A stretch of 64,000 bases of DNA from JBJHDF01 sp050486405 (GCA_050486405.1 JBJHDF010000014.1:41103-105102); one strand, 5' to 3'; shown: positions 1 through 8,665, numbered from the stretch's first letter. Notes: generated from the letters alone by a model not told the origin. Numbers and translations: made by a program.

Positions 1-502
1 CGGCTTTGATAGCCTCCAGCCCCATCCAGGCGCCGCTGGCCTGGTCACCATACGGAAAACCATAGCCCCCCAGCACGTGCCCCTTGCCGCCGACGGATGC
101 GTAACCACAGGAGCCGGTACCGGTAATGATTACCGCGCCATCGTCCCAGTTGTGGGCACCCAGACAGGCAATGTGCAGATCTGTGGTCAAGTGCATGGCG
201 GCGAAGGGATGCTGCCAACGATTGACAACATCATACAGGCTGGGCAGGTTTACCCCCGCGAGACCAACACCCGCCACCAGGGTCGAAAGGGTGCTGTCCG
301 GCAAACCAGCTTCACTCAAAGCACTTTTAGCAGCGTCACCGATGGACTCCAGCGTCTGCTCAACGCCGTGCAGCGGATTGGCAGGCCCGGCCACGCCAGT
401 ACCTATAATATTTCCCTCGGCGTCGGCCACACTGGCGCGACATTTACTCCCGCCACCATCAATACCGAGATAAAACATCTTGTTAATTGGCACACTGACC
501 AT
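1..502 (-). CDS. nagK: N-acetylglucosamine kinase, BadF/BadG ATPase family (3' part outside window)
   Basis: The reverse strand encodes the N-terminal 167 residues of a sugar kinase of the BadF/BadG/BcrA/BcrD ATPase family; the rest runs off the window at base 1. An ASKHA phosphate-binding motif DGGGSK lies at residues 15-20, followed by a GTGSCGY stretch and GGYGFPYGDQASGAWMG, typical of bacterial and eukaryotic GlcNAc kinases. The start at 502 was chosen because an AGGGG ribosome site lies six bases upstream; an internal ATG at 478 has none. The neighbouring TonB receptor and NagR-like operators support a role in phosphorylating N-acetylglucosamine from chitin. Substrate specificity is inferred from context. 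Confidence 0.8.
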   Translation of the reverse strand, partial: MVSVPINKMFYLGIDGGGSKCRASVADAEGNIIGTGVAGPANPLHGVEQTLESIGDAAKSALSEAGLPDSTLSTLVAGVGLAGVNLPSLYDVVNRWQHPFAAMHLTTDLHIACLGAHNWDDGAVIITGTGSCGYASVGGKGHVLGGYGFPYGDQASGAWMGLEAIKA

Positions 503-810
503 GGACGACCCCTAATTCTTTGCAAGTAACAACCTTACCGAGATCAACGCTACCGAGATCAACGGCTTCGCCTGCCGGCGATGTTTCTAATCTGACTCTT
601 CGGTCAGTGGTCAGATTGTAAATCATTCGGCCAACTATCTCGACAAATCAATATAAATCCGATAACTCTATCCACCCCTTAAAAAAAGGGGTGAGGTCGC
701 CGACCAACACCCCAAACAAAAGGAGAGACTTTCATGATTGGAGGCTGGCTGTCCACCTCCCAAAATTTCCTCCCTGATGCCGACAACGCCATCCGTGGCG
801 CAGCAACGGG
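503..810. other. Intergenic region with a tandem 15-bp repeat and a hairpin
   Basis: No gene is supported in this 308-base stretch. It contains TACCGAGATCAACG twice in tandem (536-549 and 551-564) and a perfect 8-bp stem with an A5 loop (673-680 with 686-693). The hairpin lies downstream of the TonB receptor on the reverse strand but has no U-run, so its role as a terminator is doubtful. The promoter of the kinase gene should lie here. Confidence 0.4.
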
Positions 811-3510
811 TCAGAAATTCATGCGGACCCCAAAGACGAAGCGACGGCCATTTTCATAGAGAGACATGACTCTGGCCTTGTCAGTGTTGTACTCAATCAC
901 TTCCTCGTTGAGCAGATTCACCGCCTCCAGAGACAGCGTGACATTGTCAGTCACGTTATAGCTGAAGCTGGCATCCCACTGGCCGTAGTCGTCGTTCCAC
1001 AACTCGTCACCGTTAAAGTGAAGCCCTTTGTACCACTCGGTCCGGTAGTTGTACATCAAGCGGGCACTGAGCCTGTCAGTTTCGTAATAACCTGTCAGGT
1101 TCATCATATGACGCGATGTTCCCTCCACAAGACCTGAGCCTGCCATGGACAAGTCACGCTCCTGGTCGCTACGCGCGTTGCTGTAGGTATAGTTGGCCAC
1201 AACACCCAGTCCGTTGAAGTCCTGCTGGTAGCTCAACTCAAAACCATCGGTAGTGCCACCTGCGCCATTGATCGGCTGATTAAAGGTAACATCAACGTAC
1301 TCCCCGGTTTCTTCGTTGAAACGCGGATCTACGAACGGTGCGTAGATTCTGTAGCTGACAATATCCTTATAGAAATAAGTTGCGGAGAACAGTGATGCAT
1401 CCGCAAAGTACCACTCCCAGGACAAGTCAAACTGATTGGCGATCTGCGGCCTGAGCTCCGGGTTGTTGCGAATACCCGCCGGTGCCGCCTGGTTCAGGGA
1501 GCCGAAGGACTCACTGGCAGAGATATCGTTCCAGTTCTGCCGCGACATAACGCGCGCGGCGCCAAACCGCAGGACTTGATCGTCTGTCACGTCAAAGGCG
1601 ATATTGAAACTCGGCAACACTTCGCTGTAATTGTTGTCGGTTTCCACCCAGGCCAGATGCTCCGGTGTCAGCCACTCGCGATCAATGGTCCAAAAGCCCC
1701 AGGAGTCATCTGAGAACTCATAACCACCCGACGTCTGCCTGGTATCGACGTAGCGCACACCCAGGTTACCGCGATAGTTGTCACCGCCGAAGTCACCCTG
1801 TACATACAGCGCGAGAATATCCTCCTCTACGGACCAGCTTTCATCGAGAACCCGGCTTTGAGCAAAGTCAGCCGGAACACCATTGAGAGAACCAAAGGCA
1901 ACCGCCTCCATGGCCGCCCGGTCGTGCGCAATCTGCGACGTCATATTGCCGGAAGCCAGAGCGTCGATGGTGACGCTGCCCTTATCACCAAAGCCGCACG
2001 CCGTCCAGGTGGTACAGGTTTCAAATACGTGATCCAGGTAGCTGCCGGGCACGTCTTCGGGGTCAACACCGGGGAAAGAGCTGGGGTCAATGGTGTTCGG
2101 ACCGTGCCAGCTGTAGGCGATGCGATCCTGGGTGCGTTCGGCCTGGCGGTACTTCAAACCGGTTTTCACCGCCACAAAGGGCCCGACTTCAAACGGCAGT
2201 TCCAGATCCAGTTGGGCGTAGGTCTCTTCATCGGTGGTTGGTTTGGAGCCACCCCAGATCCACCCCGGTGCAAAATTGTTGGAGCTGGAAGCATCCACAT
2301 CGGTATTGAGCACCGGGCGGCTGCCGGTCAGATCGAAGCTGTAGCCCGTGGGCTCCAGAGGGCCCGCCGAGTAAGACGCTTCGCGGAAAGTACCACCCTC
2401 GGCCTGGGTATGACCGACCTGAGCATGCAGGGAAAACGCGTCGGTTTGATAGTTGACATCCAAATCAAAAGACTGAGTTTCCGTGGAGGAGCGGCGGTTG
2501 ATAAAGTTGTACTCGGTGGTGCCCGCAACCGCACTGGCCGCCAGCACATTGCCGTTTTGCACAGTCTTGTTGGTCAGATTACCTTCCACCGCCTGGTTGT
2601 TGGGGAAGATCAACCAGTTCTGGTTGTGGTTATCCGCATCCATTTGCGAGTCGAGGACATTGAAAACAATATCCAACTCATCAGTGGGCGCAAACTGCAA
2701 GGAGGCGAACAGAGTCTGCCGCTCCCGGGACTGTTCAAAACGCGGAACACCGATATGACTGGGTACGCGCTCGCCTTCGGTTTCGCGCCAGCCCAGAATC
2801 TCTACACCTTCACGCACCAAGGTACGATCCTGCTTCACGCCCGACACCAGGAAACCGAAGGTTCCCGCGGCATTCTTCCAGGAATACATCCCAGCAACCT
2901 GCGGATCCAACTTGCCCGAGGTTTCGGAGTACTGCCCTTCCAGCGCCACGCTGACCGAGTTGGCGTCCATATCCAGAGGCCTCCGGGTACGCAGTACCAC
3001 GGTACCACCGATGGAGCCTTCATCCATGCTGGCCACAGGCGTCTTGTGCACCTCTACACTGCCCACCAATACCGAAGGCAACAGTGTGTAGTTGAAGCTT
3101 CGTGCCGGAGTATCGAGGATAAACCAGTCGGCAGTGGCCACGGTCTGGCCATTGAGCAAGGTGCGGTTGGCCGAGGGGCCGGCGCCACGAATGGTGACTT
3201 TCTCACCTTCACCAAATTCGCGGCTGACGCCAACACCGGTAATGCGCGACAGCGACTCGGCGACATTTCTGTCGGGAAACTTGCCGATATCCTCGGCGGT
3301 TACGGCGTCCACTACGGCATTGGCATTGCGCTTGACCTCGATGGACTGTTCCAGCGAGCTGCGAATACCGGTGATCACCACCTCTTCCATGATGCTTTCC
3401 TGGGCAAGTGCGCCCGGGGTCATTGTGAGTAGGGCCAGCGCGCCCAATGAGCCGCAACTGGCAACGGCTCTATTGGCATAACGAATAGCATTAGACAGTG
3501 GTCTTTTCAT
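811..3510 (-). CDS. TonB-dependent receptor, probably for chito-oligosaccharides/GlcNAc
   Basis: The 899-residue product is an outer-membrane TonB-dependent receptor of the large carbohydrate type seen in Caulobacter, Xanthomonas and marine gammaproteobacteria. A signal peptide ends near residue 36 (ALA|QES). It is followed by a TonB box-like EEVVITG, a plug domain with AEDIGKFPDRNVAESLSRITGV, and a barrel ending in FVFGVRMNF with the terminal Phe usual for BamA-assembled proteins. An AAGGG ribosome site precedes the ATG. Two NagR-like palindromes lie 86-130 bases upstream, and a GlcNAc kinase lies downstream in the same orientation, so a NagP-like function in chitin sugar uptake is the best guess. 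The ligand itself cannot be read from the sequence. Confidence 0.85.
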   Translation of the reverse strand: MKRPLSNAIRYANRAVASCGSLGALALLTMTPGALAQESIMEEVVITGIRSSLEQSIEVKRNANAVVDAVTAEDIGKFPDRNVAESLSRITGVGVSREFGEGEKVTIRGAGPSANRTLLNGQTVATADWFILDTPARSFNYTLLPSVLVGSVEVHKTPVASMDEGSIGGTVVLRTRRPLDMDANSVSVALEGQYSETSGKLDPQVAGMYSWKNAAGTFGFLVSGVKQDRTLVREGVEILGWRETEGERVPSHIGVPRFEQSRERQTLFASLQFAPTDELDIVFNVLDSQMDADNHNQNWLIFPNNQAVEGNLTNKTVQNGNVLAASAVAGTTEYNFINRRSSTETQSFDLDVNYQTDAFSLHAQVGHTQAEGGTFREASYSAGPLEPTGYSFDLTGSRPVLNTDVDASSSNNFAPGWIWGGSKPTTDEETYAQLDLELPFEVGPFVAVKTGLKYRQAERTQDRIAYSWHGPNTIDPSSFPGVDPEDVPGSYLDHVFETCTTWTACGFGDKGSVTIDALASGNMTSQIAHDRAAMEAVAFGSLNGVPADFAQSRVLDESWSVEEDILALYVQGDFGGDNYRGNLGVRYVDTRQTSGGYEFSDDSWGFWTIDREWLTPEHLAWVETDNNYSEVLPSFNIAFDVTDDQVLRFGAARVMSRQNWNDISASESFGSLNQAAPAGIRNNPELRPQIANQFDLSWEWYFADASLFSATYFYKDIVSYRIYAPFVDPRFNEETGEYVDVTFNQPINGAGGTTDGFELSYQQDFNGLGVVANYTYSNARSDQERDLSMAGSGLVEGTSRHMMNLTGYYETDRLSARLMYNYRTEWYKGLHFNGDELWNDDYGQWDASFSYNVTDNVTLSLEAVNLLNEEVIEYNTDKARVMSLYENGRRFVFGVRMNF

Positions 3511-3595
3511 GTGTTTTATCCCTTGCGATTGTCACGTCTTTATTTTTTGCCTCAACGGCGGTCACGAAAGTGGAGCGACTCGCCAAACAACCAGA

Positions 3596-3607
3596 GACAA
3601 CGTTGTC
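3596..3607. promoter_or_regulatory. NagR-like (LacI family) operator, copy 1
   Basis: This is a perfect 12-bp palindrome GACAACGTTGTC upstream of the TonB receptor. It matches the core of the published NagR box of chitin/GlcNAc regulons in Xanthomonas and Shewanella (core GACARCGYTGTC). A second identical copy lies 33 bases away. Function is inferred from the match and the neighbouring genes. Confidence 0.7.
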
Positions 3608-3628
3608 TATTGCATCCTACGCCAACTG

Positions 3629-3640
3629 GACAACGTTGTC
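3629..3640. promoter_or_regulatory. NagR-like (LacI family) operator, copy 2
   Basis: The second perfect GACAACGTTGTC palindrome has its centre 33 bases from copy 1, about three helical turns. It lies 86 bases before the VTT gene and 119 bases before the TonB receptor start, so it could act on either promoter. Cooperative binding of a LacI-type dimer pair is an inference. Confidence 0.7.
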
Positions 3641-3725
3641 AATAGGGCGCCGGCAAGCCCGGCGGCGCCCACGGGAGTGGGGACTTGTTATACTGGGCGG
3701 CAATCCGCATTGAAGTTGGAAACAA

Positions 3726-4409
3726 ATGCCAAGAAGACCCCTGACCCGACGCCAGCGACGGGCGATGATCATCGCCGGTTGCATTCTGATCACCATCGTC
3801 GCCGTGACGCTGGCGCCCATTGAGCCCGATGAAATCTGGCAACTGGGCGCGACCATTTCCCAGCACCCGGTCGCCATTGCCGGCGTCATACTGCTGATGG
3901 CAGCCACAATGACCCTCGGCCTGCCCGGCAGCCTGTGCTTTTGGTTGATAGCCCCCTTTCAGACCACACCGGTGGCGGTGGCCATGCTGGTCACCGGCAG
4001 CGTCGCCGGCGCCCTGGGCGCCTATATGCTGAGCTATCGCCTGAGCGAAACCATGGAAACCGGCAAATTGGGCAGGAAGGTCATTCGGCTACTGGAGCGA
4101 CGCAGCGACTTTCTCACCCAGAGCGCCCTGCGCATCCTGCCCGGTTTTCCCCACGCCCTGGTGAACTTCGGCAGTGGCATTCTGCGCCTGCCGCTGCCGG
4201 GCTTTCTGATCGCCGCCGTGGTGGGATTGAGCATCAAGTGGTCGGTATACGCCGCCGCCGTTCAGGGCACCGTGAGCGCCGCCCAGGCTGAGCGCGCGCT
4301 GGACTTCTGGACCCTGATGCCACTGATTCTGATGGCCGGCCTGTTGATCGCCGGTGGTGTGGTACGTCGCTCGCTGGACCGGAAGCTGGCTACTCCAGAC
4401 TCTCGCTGA
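3726..4409 (+). CDS. VTT-domain (DedA/TVP38-like) inner-membrane protein
   Basis: This 227-residue integral membrane protein starts with a basic N-terminus and has about five hydrophobic segments. The central part (LGLPGSLCFWLIAPFQTTPVAVAMLVTGSVAGALGAYMLSYRLSE, then ILPGFPHALVNFGSGILRLPLPGFL) matches the VTT/SNARE-associated domain of DedA and TVP38 proteins, including the glycine-rich helix and the R-x-x-P-x-x-P region. DedA proteins act in membrane lipid flipping and envelope homeostasis; the substrate here is unknown. The gene is convergent with the alpha/beta-hydrolase and the two 3' ends overlap by 20 bases. The upstream NagR-like sites may be incidental to this gene. Confidence 0.7.
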   Translation: MPRRPLTRRQRRAMIIAGCILITIVAVTLAPIEPDEIWQLGATISQHPVAIAGVILLMAATMTLGLPGSLCFWLIAPFQTTPVAVAMLVTGSVAGALGAYMLSYRLSETMETGKLGRKVIRLLERRSDFLTQSALRILPGFPHALVNFGSGILRLPLPGFLIAAVVGLSIKWSVYAAAVQGTVSAAQAERALDFWTLMPLILMAGLLIAGGVVRRSLDRKLATPDSR

Positions 4410-5901
4410 GCTCGCTTTCCTGTAACCGGAAGCTGCCGTGCACCGGACCGGTGTGGTCGGGATCGTCGATGTCGCTGACAGAGAATATCAGACGCGAGCG
4501 ACCCGAGGCTGCTACCGCGGTTTCCCGCCCGCGCACAGTGACACCTGCCAGATCCAACCGGCTGTTCCTCGCGTGCAGCCCCACCTCACCGACAAAGACG
4601 CTGTTGGTGGCCGCCACTGTCGAGTTCGCCGCCCGCAGCGCCACCGATTCAGACTCCACCCGGACATCAAACAACGACACTTGTGACCCCCTGATGTCGA
4701 TCTGCTCGGCAACAACGCCGTCGAGCACCACGGCAACACAGTTTTCCAGCACCACTTTTCGATAACGACCGCTGTAGGTATCTCCGGTTCGGCCATTGCA
4801 GCGCAAATCGCCCTGGACTTCGCTCTTTGCTGGGGCTGACGCGTAGGGTTGCAACTCGCGACCGACCAGGAATTCCTTTAACAGCTTGTTGAAGGTGTCG
4901 GGGTGGCTCTCCATGGGCACATGTTCGGCACCGGTAATCACCTGCAGCTCGGCGTGACGCATGCGCCCCGCCAGCAAGCGCCCGGTACGCAGCGGCGCCA
5001 CCGTATCCTTGTCGCCCCAGATCACCAAGGTGGGAGCGGCAACGGCGGCGATGGCGCCGCTAAAATCCTCGTCGATCAGCGCCAGAGCGGCGTTGGCGTT
5101 GGGTCGGTCGATGAGGATCGCATTCCAGGCCCTGTCGCTACCGCGCAGCACGCCAATAAGGTCCGGAAGACCCGAGGCGGTCTCCACCAGGTTGGTGCCC
5201 CAGCGCTGGGCGGTGGCGGTCACGCGCTGCAGTGGTCGCGGCACGCCTTCCACATCCACGTTCCAGCCGCTGCTGTGCTTGGTGAAGGCCGTGCGCTGCA
5301 GAATGCCCGCCACGTCGGCCAGCACCAGGCGATCCACCCGCTCGGGATAACTGGCCGCGTAACGCAGGGCCACGGCACCGCCCATGGAATGGCCCACCAG
5401 GTGCACCTGGGGCCGATCGTTTTTCTCGATGATCCAGCTCAATACGCGGGCATAGTTGGTAGGAGAGTAGCGACCACCAGGGTTCTCCGAGTAGCCGAAA
5501 CCGGGCAGGTCAAACGCCAACACGTGATAGTCCTCCGCCAAAGCGGCAATGACAGGCTCCCAGTGACGAAAAGCGTACTGCCCGAGACCGTGCACCAGAA
5601 CCACCGTATGCGGATGCTCAACGCCGGCCTCCACCACCAGCATCTGCGAACTGAATACCGGTTCGCGCACAAACCCCACATGCCAACCGTCCGGCAAGCC
5701 TTCGGGCAACTCGCCGGAAAAGTCATCATTCGCGTCGGATTTTTCCGGTGTGCGGTCACCGTGCAGAACGCGGGAGGCAGTATCGACAGCGTTGCCCACA
5801 CCGTCGACCAGATTGCCCACCCGCTCAAAAAAGGATTGGGCAAACAACAGAGGAGACAGACCCAACAACACACCAAAGCAGGCAACTTGCAGCAGTTTCA
5901 T
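4390..5901 (-). CDS. Exported alpha/beta-hydrolase with C-terminal beta-helix-like domain
   Basis: The product has 503 residues. Residues 1-21 form a signal peptide ending LLFAQ. Residues about 95-345 are an alpha/beta-hydrolase with oxyanion motif HGLGQ, nucleophile motif GHSMGG (Ser172), acid Asp299 (GDKD) and His327 (GAEHVP). After about residue 365 there is a run of short alternating beta-strand segments (VVLENCVAVVLDGVV, IDIRGSQVSLFDVRVESESVALRAANSTVAATNSVFVGEV) that reads like a right-handed parallel beta-helix. The start is the ATG at 5901, preceded by GAGAGGA; the upstream TTG in frame has no ribosome site. Substrate is unknown; an ester or amide hydrolase acting in the periplasm is likely. 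Confidence 0.7.
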   Translation of the reverse strand: MKLLQVACFGVLLGLSPLLFAQSFFERVGNLVDGVGNAVDTASRVLHGDRTPEKSDANDDFSGELPEGLPDGWHVGFVREPVFSSQMLVVEAGVEHPHTVVLVHGLGQYAFRHWEPVIAALAEDYHVLAFDLPGFGYSENPGGRYSPTNYARVLSWIIEKNDRPQVHLVGHSMGGAVALRYAASYPERVDRLVLADVAGILQRTAFTKHSSGWNVDVEGVPRPLQRVTATAQRWGTNLVETASGLPDLIGVLRGSDRAWNAILIDRPNANAALALIDEDFSGAIAAVAAPTLVIWGDKDTVAPLRTGRLLAGRMRHAELQVITGAEHVPMESHPDTFNKLLKEFLVGRELQPYASAPAKSEVQGDLRCNGRTGDTYSGRYRKVVLENCVAVVLDGVVAEQIDIRGSQVSLFDVRVESESVALRAANSTVAATNSVFVGEVGLHARNSRLDLAGVTVRGRETAVAASGRSRLIFSVSDIDDPDHTGPVHGSFRLQESELSESLE

Positions 5902-5984
5902 TGCTATTCCTCTCAATCTACCAATCTTGGATTCAAGTAACGTGAAAACCCGCTTTCTTGTAGATTCGAAGTGTCACTGTTAGA

Positions 5985-6140
5985 GGAGGTTGGGGTAGTG
6001 CTTCCGGGACCGTACTCAGCAGGGACGACCCACATGGATGTGGGAAGTGTCCCGAAGCGCCGGGAGCGCGCAGGGACCGCTGTGTCCGAGCCTACAGGGA
6101 CGTATTTACGGCGTGTCCCGGAAGCACTGCGCCAACCTCC
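5985..6140. repeat. Palindromic repeat family, copy A (156 bp)
   Basis: This is an imperfect palindrome with 26-base terminal arms (5985-6010 and 6115-6140) differing at two positions, and internal smaller hairpins. A copy of the same 156-bp length in inverted orientation lies at 63623-63778, and a diverged 117-bp copy at 47906-48022. Similarity to copy B extends beyond the arms (TTCGAAGT and GTTAGAGG on one side, GGTGCC on the other). No coding sequence is convincing inside it. It may be a MITE-like or REP-like element or a structured RNA. Confidence 0.8.
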
Positions 6141-6203
6141 GCCGTTGGCACCCAAGGCGATAGAAACGACAAACCACCTGAGTAGAGCCAGGACTCTTTG
6201 GGT

Positions 6204-7430
6204 TTATTGCCAGCGCTTGAAAATCAATGAGGTGTTGATGCCACCAAACGCAAAATTGTTGCTCATGACATAGTCGCAAGACAGGCGCCGGGGCTCGGCC
6301 ATGATGTAATCCAGTTCGCCGCAACGCTCGTCGACATTTTTCAGATTCAGAGTGGGCGCATACCAGTCGCGGTTCATCATCTCAATGCTGGCCCAGGCCT
6401 CGAGGGAACCGCAGGCACCCAGAGTGTGGCCGACATTGCCCTTGAGCGAACTGATGGGCATACGCTCACCGAACACCGCTTGCGTCGCTTTCGTTTCGGC
6501 AATGTCTCCGCGATCCGTGGCGGTGCCGTGGGCGTTGATGTAGCCGATGGCGCTTTTGTCCAGACCCGCATCAACCAGCGCCAGTTCCATGGCCTTGGCC
6601 ATGGTGGGTGCCGCCGGCTGGGTAATGTGACCGCCGTCGGAGTTGGTGCCATAACCCACCAGCTCGGCGTAGATGGTGGCACCCCTGGCTTTGGCGTGCT
6701 CCAGCTCCTCCAGAATCAGGGTGCCGGCGCCCTCGCCAATCACCAGCCCGTCGCGATCGCGATCAAAAGGGCTGGGCGTCTCGGAGGGTGTGGCGTTCTT
6801 GGTGCTGGTGGCATAGAGGGTATCGAACACCGCCGCTTCTGACGGGCAGAGTTCCTCGGCGCCGCCGGCCACCATGGCCACCTGCTTGCCGTATTTGATG
6901 GCCTCATAGGCGTAGCCAATGCCCTGGCTGCCGGAGGTGCAGGCCGAAGAGGTGGTGAGTATGCGCCCCTGCAGGCCAAAGAACACCCCCACGTTGACCG
7001 GTGAGGTGTGGCCCATCATGCGGATATAGGTAGTGGCGGTGGCACCGGTCATGTCCCGGCTGTTCATCATCATGGCAAAGTCGAAGGTGGCGTCGGTGCT
7101 GCCGGTGGAGGAGCCGTAGGCGATGCCCACGTCACCGCTTTTCAGCCAGGGGTCGTCCAGCAGACCGGCATCTTCCAGCGCCATCTCCGTGGCCCGGGTG
7201 GCCAGCAGGGACACGCGGCCCATGGAGCGGATTTTCTTGCGCGGGTAGTGGGCGGGCACCTGAAAGTCGGGCACCGGGCCGCCCAGATGGGTGTTCAGAT
7301 CCTTGAACTGGGCCCAGTCCTCCATGGTGCGGATGCCACTGACACCCCGCTCCAGCGCGGAAGAAAAAGATTCCCAACTGTCGCCCAGGGCCGTGACGGC
7401 GCCCATGCCGGTGACTACCACTCGTTTCAT
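6204..7430 (-). CDS. apeO: Aryl-polyene beta-ketoacyl-ACP synthase (ApeO-like)
   Basis: This 408-residue FabF-type ketosynthase should catalyse Claisen elongation of the ACP-bound aryl-polyene chain with malonyl-ACP in the cytoplasm. The catalytic triad is visible as Cys164 (TSSACTSGSQ), His301 (NAHGTATDRGD) and His335 (GNVGHTLGACG), with a C-terminal NNFAFGGINTSL motif. It is the last gene of the reverse-strand operon and starts nine bases after the ketoreductase stop. The adjacency ketosynthase-ketoreductase-dehydratase matches the ApeO-ApeQ-ApeP trio of E. coli and Xenorhabdus APE clusters. Confidence 0.9.
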   Translation of the reverse strand: MKRVVVTGMGAVTALGDSWESFSSALERGVSGIRTMEDWAQFKDLNTHLGGPVPDFQVPAHYPRKKIRSMGRVSLLATRATEMALEDAGLLDDPWLKSGDVGIAYGSSTGSTDATFDFAMMMNSRDMTGATATTYIRMMGHTSPVNVGVFFGLQGRILTTSSACTSGSQGIGYAYEAIKYGKQVAMVAGGAEELCPSEAAVFDTLYATSTKNATPSETPSPFDRDRDGLVIGEGAGTLILEELEHAKARGATIYAELVGYGTNSDGGHITQPAAPTMAKAMELALVDAGLDKSAIGYINAHGTATDRGDIAETKATQAVFGERMPISSLKGNVGHTLGACGSLEAWASIEMMNRDWYAPTLNLKNVDERCGELDYIMAEPRRLSCDYVMSNNFAFGGINTSLIFKRWQ

Positions 7431-7439
7431 GCCTACCTC

Positions 7440-8198
7440 TTAGAACATGCCGCCGTTGACGGAAATCACCTGACGGGTGATATAGCCCGCCGGCTCGGAC
7501 AGCAGGTAGCGCACCAGGCTGGCCACCTCGTCCGGGCGGCCGGCGCGCTGCATGGGGATGATCTTCATGGCCTGCTCCACCATCTCTTCCGGCAGCATTT
7601 CGGTGTCGATCAGCCCCGGGGCCACACAGTTGACCGTAATCTTGCGCTTGGCCAGCTCGATGGCCAACGCCTTGCTGGCGCCTATGACGCCGGCCTTGGC
7701 GGCACTGTAGTTCACCTGCCCCCGATTGCCCATCATACCCGACACCGACGACAGGGTCACAATCCGCCCCGGCTTGCGCCGGCGCACCATGGGCATGACC
7801 ACCGGGCTGAGCACATTGTAAAAGCCGTCCAGGTTGGTGTGGATGACACTGTCCCACTCCTCTTCGGTCATGGCGGGAAAAGCGTTGTCGCGCACAATGC
7901 CGGCGTTGCAGACCACGCCGTAGTAGGCGCCATTGGCTTCCATATCCGCTTCCAGCACTTCCCGGGCGGTGGCCCGGTCGGCAACGTCAAACTGCAATAT
8001 GCTGGCGCTGGCGCCGGCCGCTTCGATCTGCCCGCGCACCTCGCCGGCCTCGGCCAGGCCGCTGCGGCAGTGCAGCACAATGTGATAACCGTCGGCCGCC
8101 AGGGCCAGGGCAATGGCGCGGCCGATGCCCCGGCTGGAACCGGTGACCAGTACTCTCTGTCCTGTCATGTGCTCTTGTGTCATACGCTCTTGTTTCAT
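7440..8198 (-). CDS. apeQ: 3-ketoacyl-ACP reductase (ApeQ/FabG-like)
   Basis: This 252-residue short-chain dehydrogenase/reductase has the NADPH-binding motif TGSSRGIG (19-26), NAG (98-100) and catalytic residues Ser151, Tyr164 and Lys168 (YSAAK). In the APE pathway it reduces the beta-keto group made by ApeO before dehydration. Its ATG overlaps the stop of the preceding dehydratase (ATGA), indicating translational coupling. Internal Met residues at 6 and 11 are alternative starts, but the overlap favours the first. Confidence 0.9.
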   Translation of the reverse strand: MKQERMTQEHMTGQRVLVTGSSRGIGRAIALALAADGYHIVLHCRSGLAEAGEVRGQIEAAGASASILQFDVADRATAREVLEADMEANGAYYGVVCNAGIVRDNAFPAMTEEEWDSVIHTNLDGFYNVLSPVVMPMVRRRKPGRIVTLSSVSGMMGNRGQVNYSAAKAGVIGASKALAIELAKRKITVNCVAPGLIDTEMLPEEMVEQAMKIIPMQRAGRPDEVASLVRYLLSEPAGYITRQVISVNGGMF

Positions 8199-8665
8199 GC
8201 CAATTGGGGAAGAATATCGCTCAGGTCTTCGGGTTGCAGCGCCTTCATCTCGGCGCTGACCAGTTCGGTATCGCCGCTGAAAATGCGGCAGTCGTAGAGC
8301 ACCAGATTGTCTTCGTCGCGATAGATTTCACGACCCTCCACCCGCAGCATCTGCCCCGGAAGAAAATACTCCACGGCGCTGCGGTAACTGCGACTGCCCA
8401 ACAACAACCCCAGTTGCGGCGGACGGCCGCGACGCAGATTCTCGATGCCGGCGTAGGCGCTGACCATCTGCGCCATATACTCGATGCCCACCCAGGAGGG
8501 CACCCGGCCCTGGTCGTCGGCAAACAGCCCCGAATCCGCCGGGTCCACCTCCGCCGTCACGCTGGTGTCGTCCCACTGGCTGATGCGCCGGATCAGCAAC
8601 ATGGGAGGGCGGTGCAGCAGCAGGTCCTCGACGGAGTGGAACAGGGGGGTATCGGGTGCGCTCAT
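8195..8665 (-). CDS. apeP: 3-hydroxyacyl-ACP dehydratase (ApeP-like hotdog protein)
   Basis: A 156-residue hotdog-fold protein with LLLHRPPMLLIRRI near the N-terminus and VGIEYMAQMVSAYAG in the central helix region, as in ApeP/FabZ-type dehydratases of aryl-polyene clusters. It should remove water from the 3-hydroxyacyl-ACP made by ApeQ to give the conjugated double bond. The ATG at 8665 overlaps the upstream stop in the form TGATG; the GTG one codon earlier is an alternative. ApeP often works as a heterocomplex with a second hotdog protein, and three further candidates are present in this cluster. Confidence 0.82.
   Translation of the reverse strand: MSAPDTPLFHSVEDLLLHRPPMLLIRRISQWDDTSVTAEVDPADSGLFADDQGRVPSWVGIEYMAQMVSAYAGIENLRRGRPPQLGLLLGSRSYRSAVEYFLPGQMLRVEGREIYRDEDNLVLYDCRIFSGDTELVSAEMKALQPEDLSDILPQLA

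Noticed and set aside
673..693. Hairpin as terminator of the TonB receptor
   Set aside because: The stem is perfect, but there is no T-run after it on the reverse strand, so it was kept only as a hairpin.
1858..3432. Long forward open frame (524 codons) opposite the TonB receptor
   Set aside because: It is antisense to a clear receptor, has no ribosome site and reads as low-complexity Gly/His/Gln-rich sequence typical of shadow frames in GC-rich genes.
7008..8297. Forward frame of 429 codons opposite apeO/apeQ
   Set aside because: The product is Gly/His/Ala/Gln-rich with no motif, and the opposite strand holds two well-defined enzymes.
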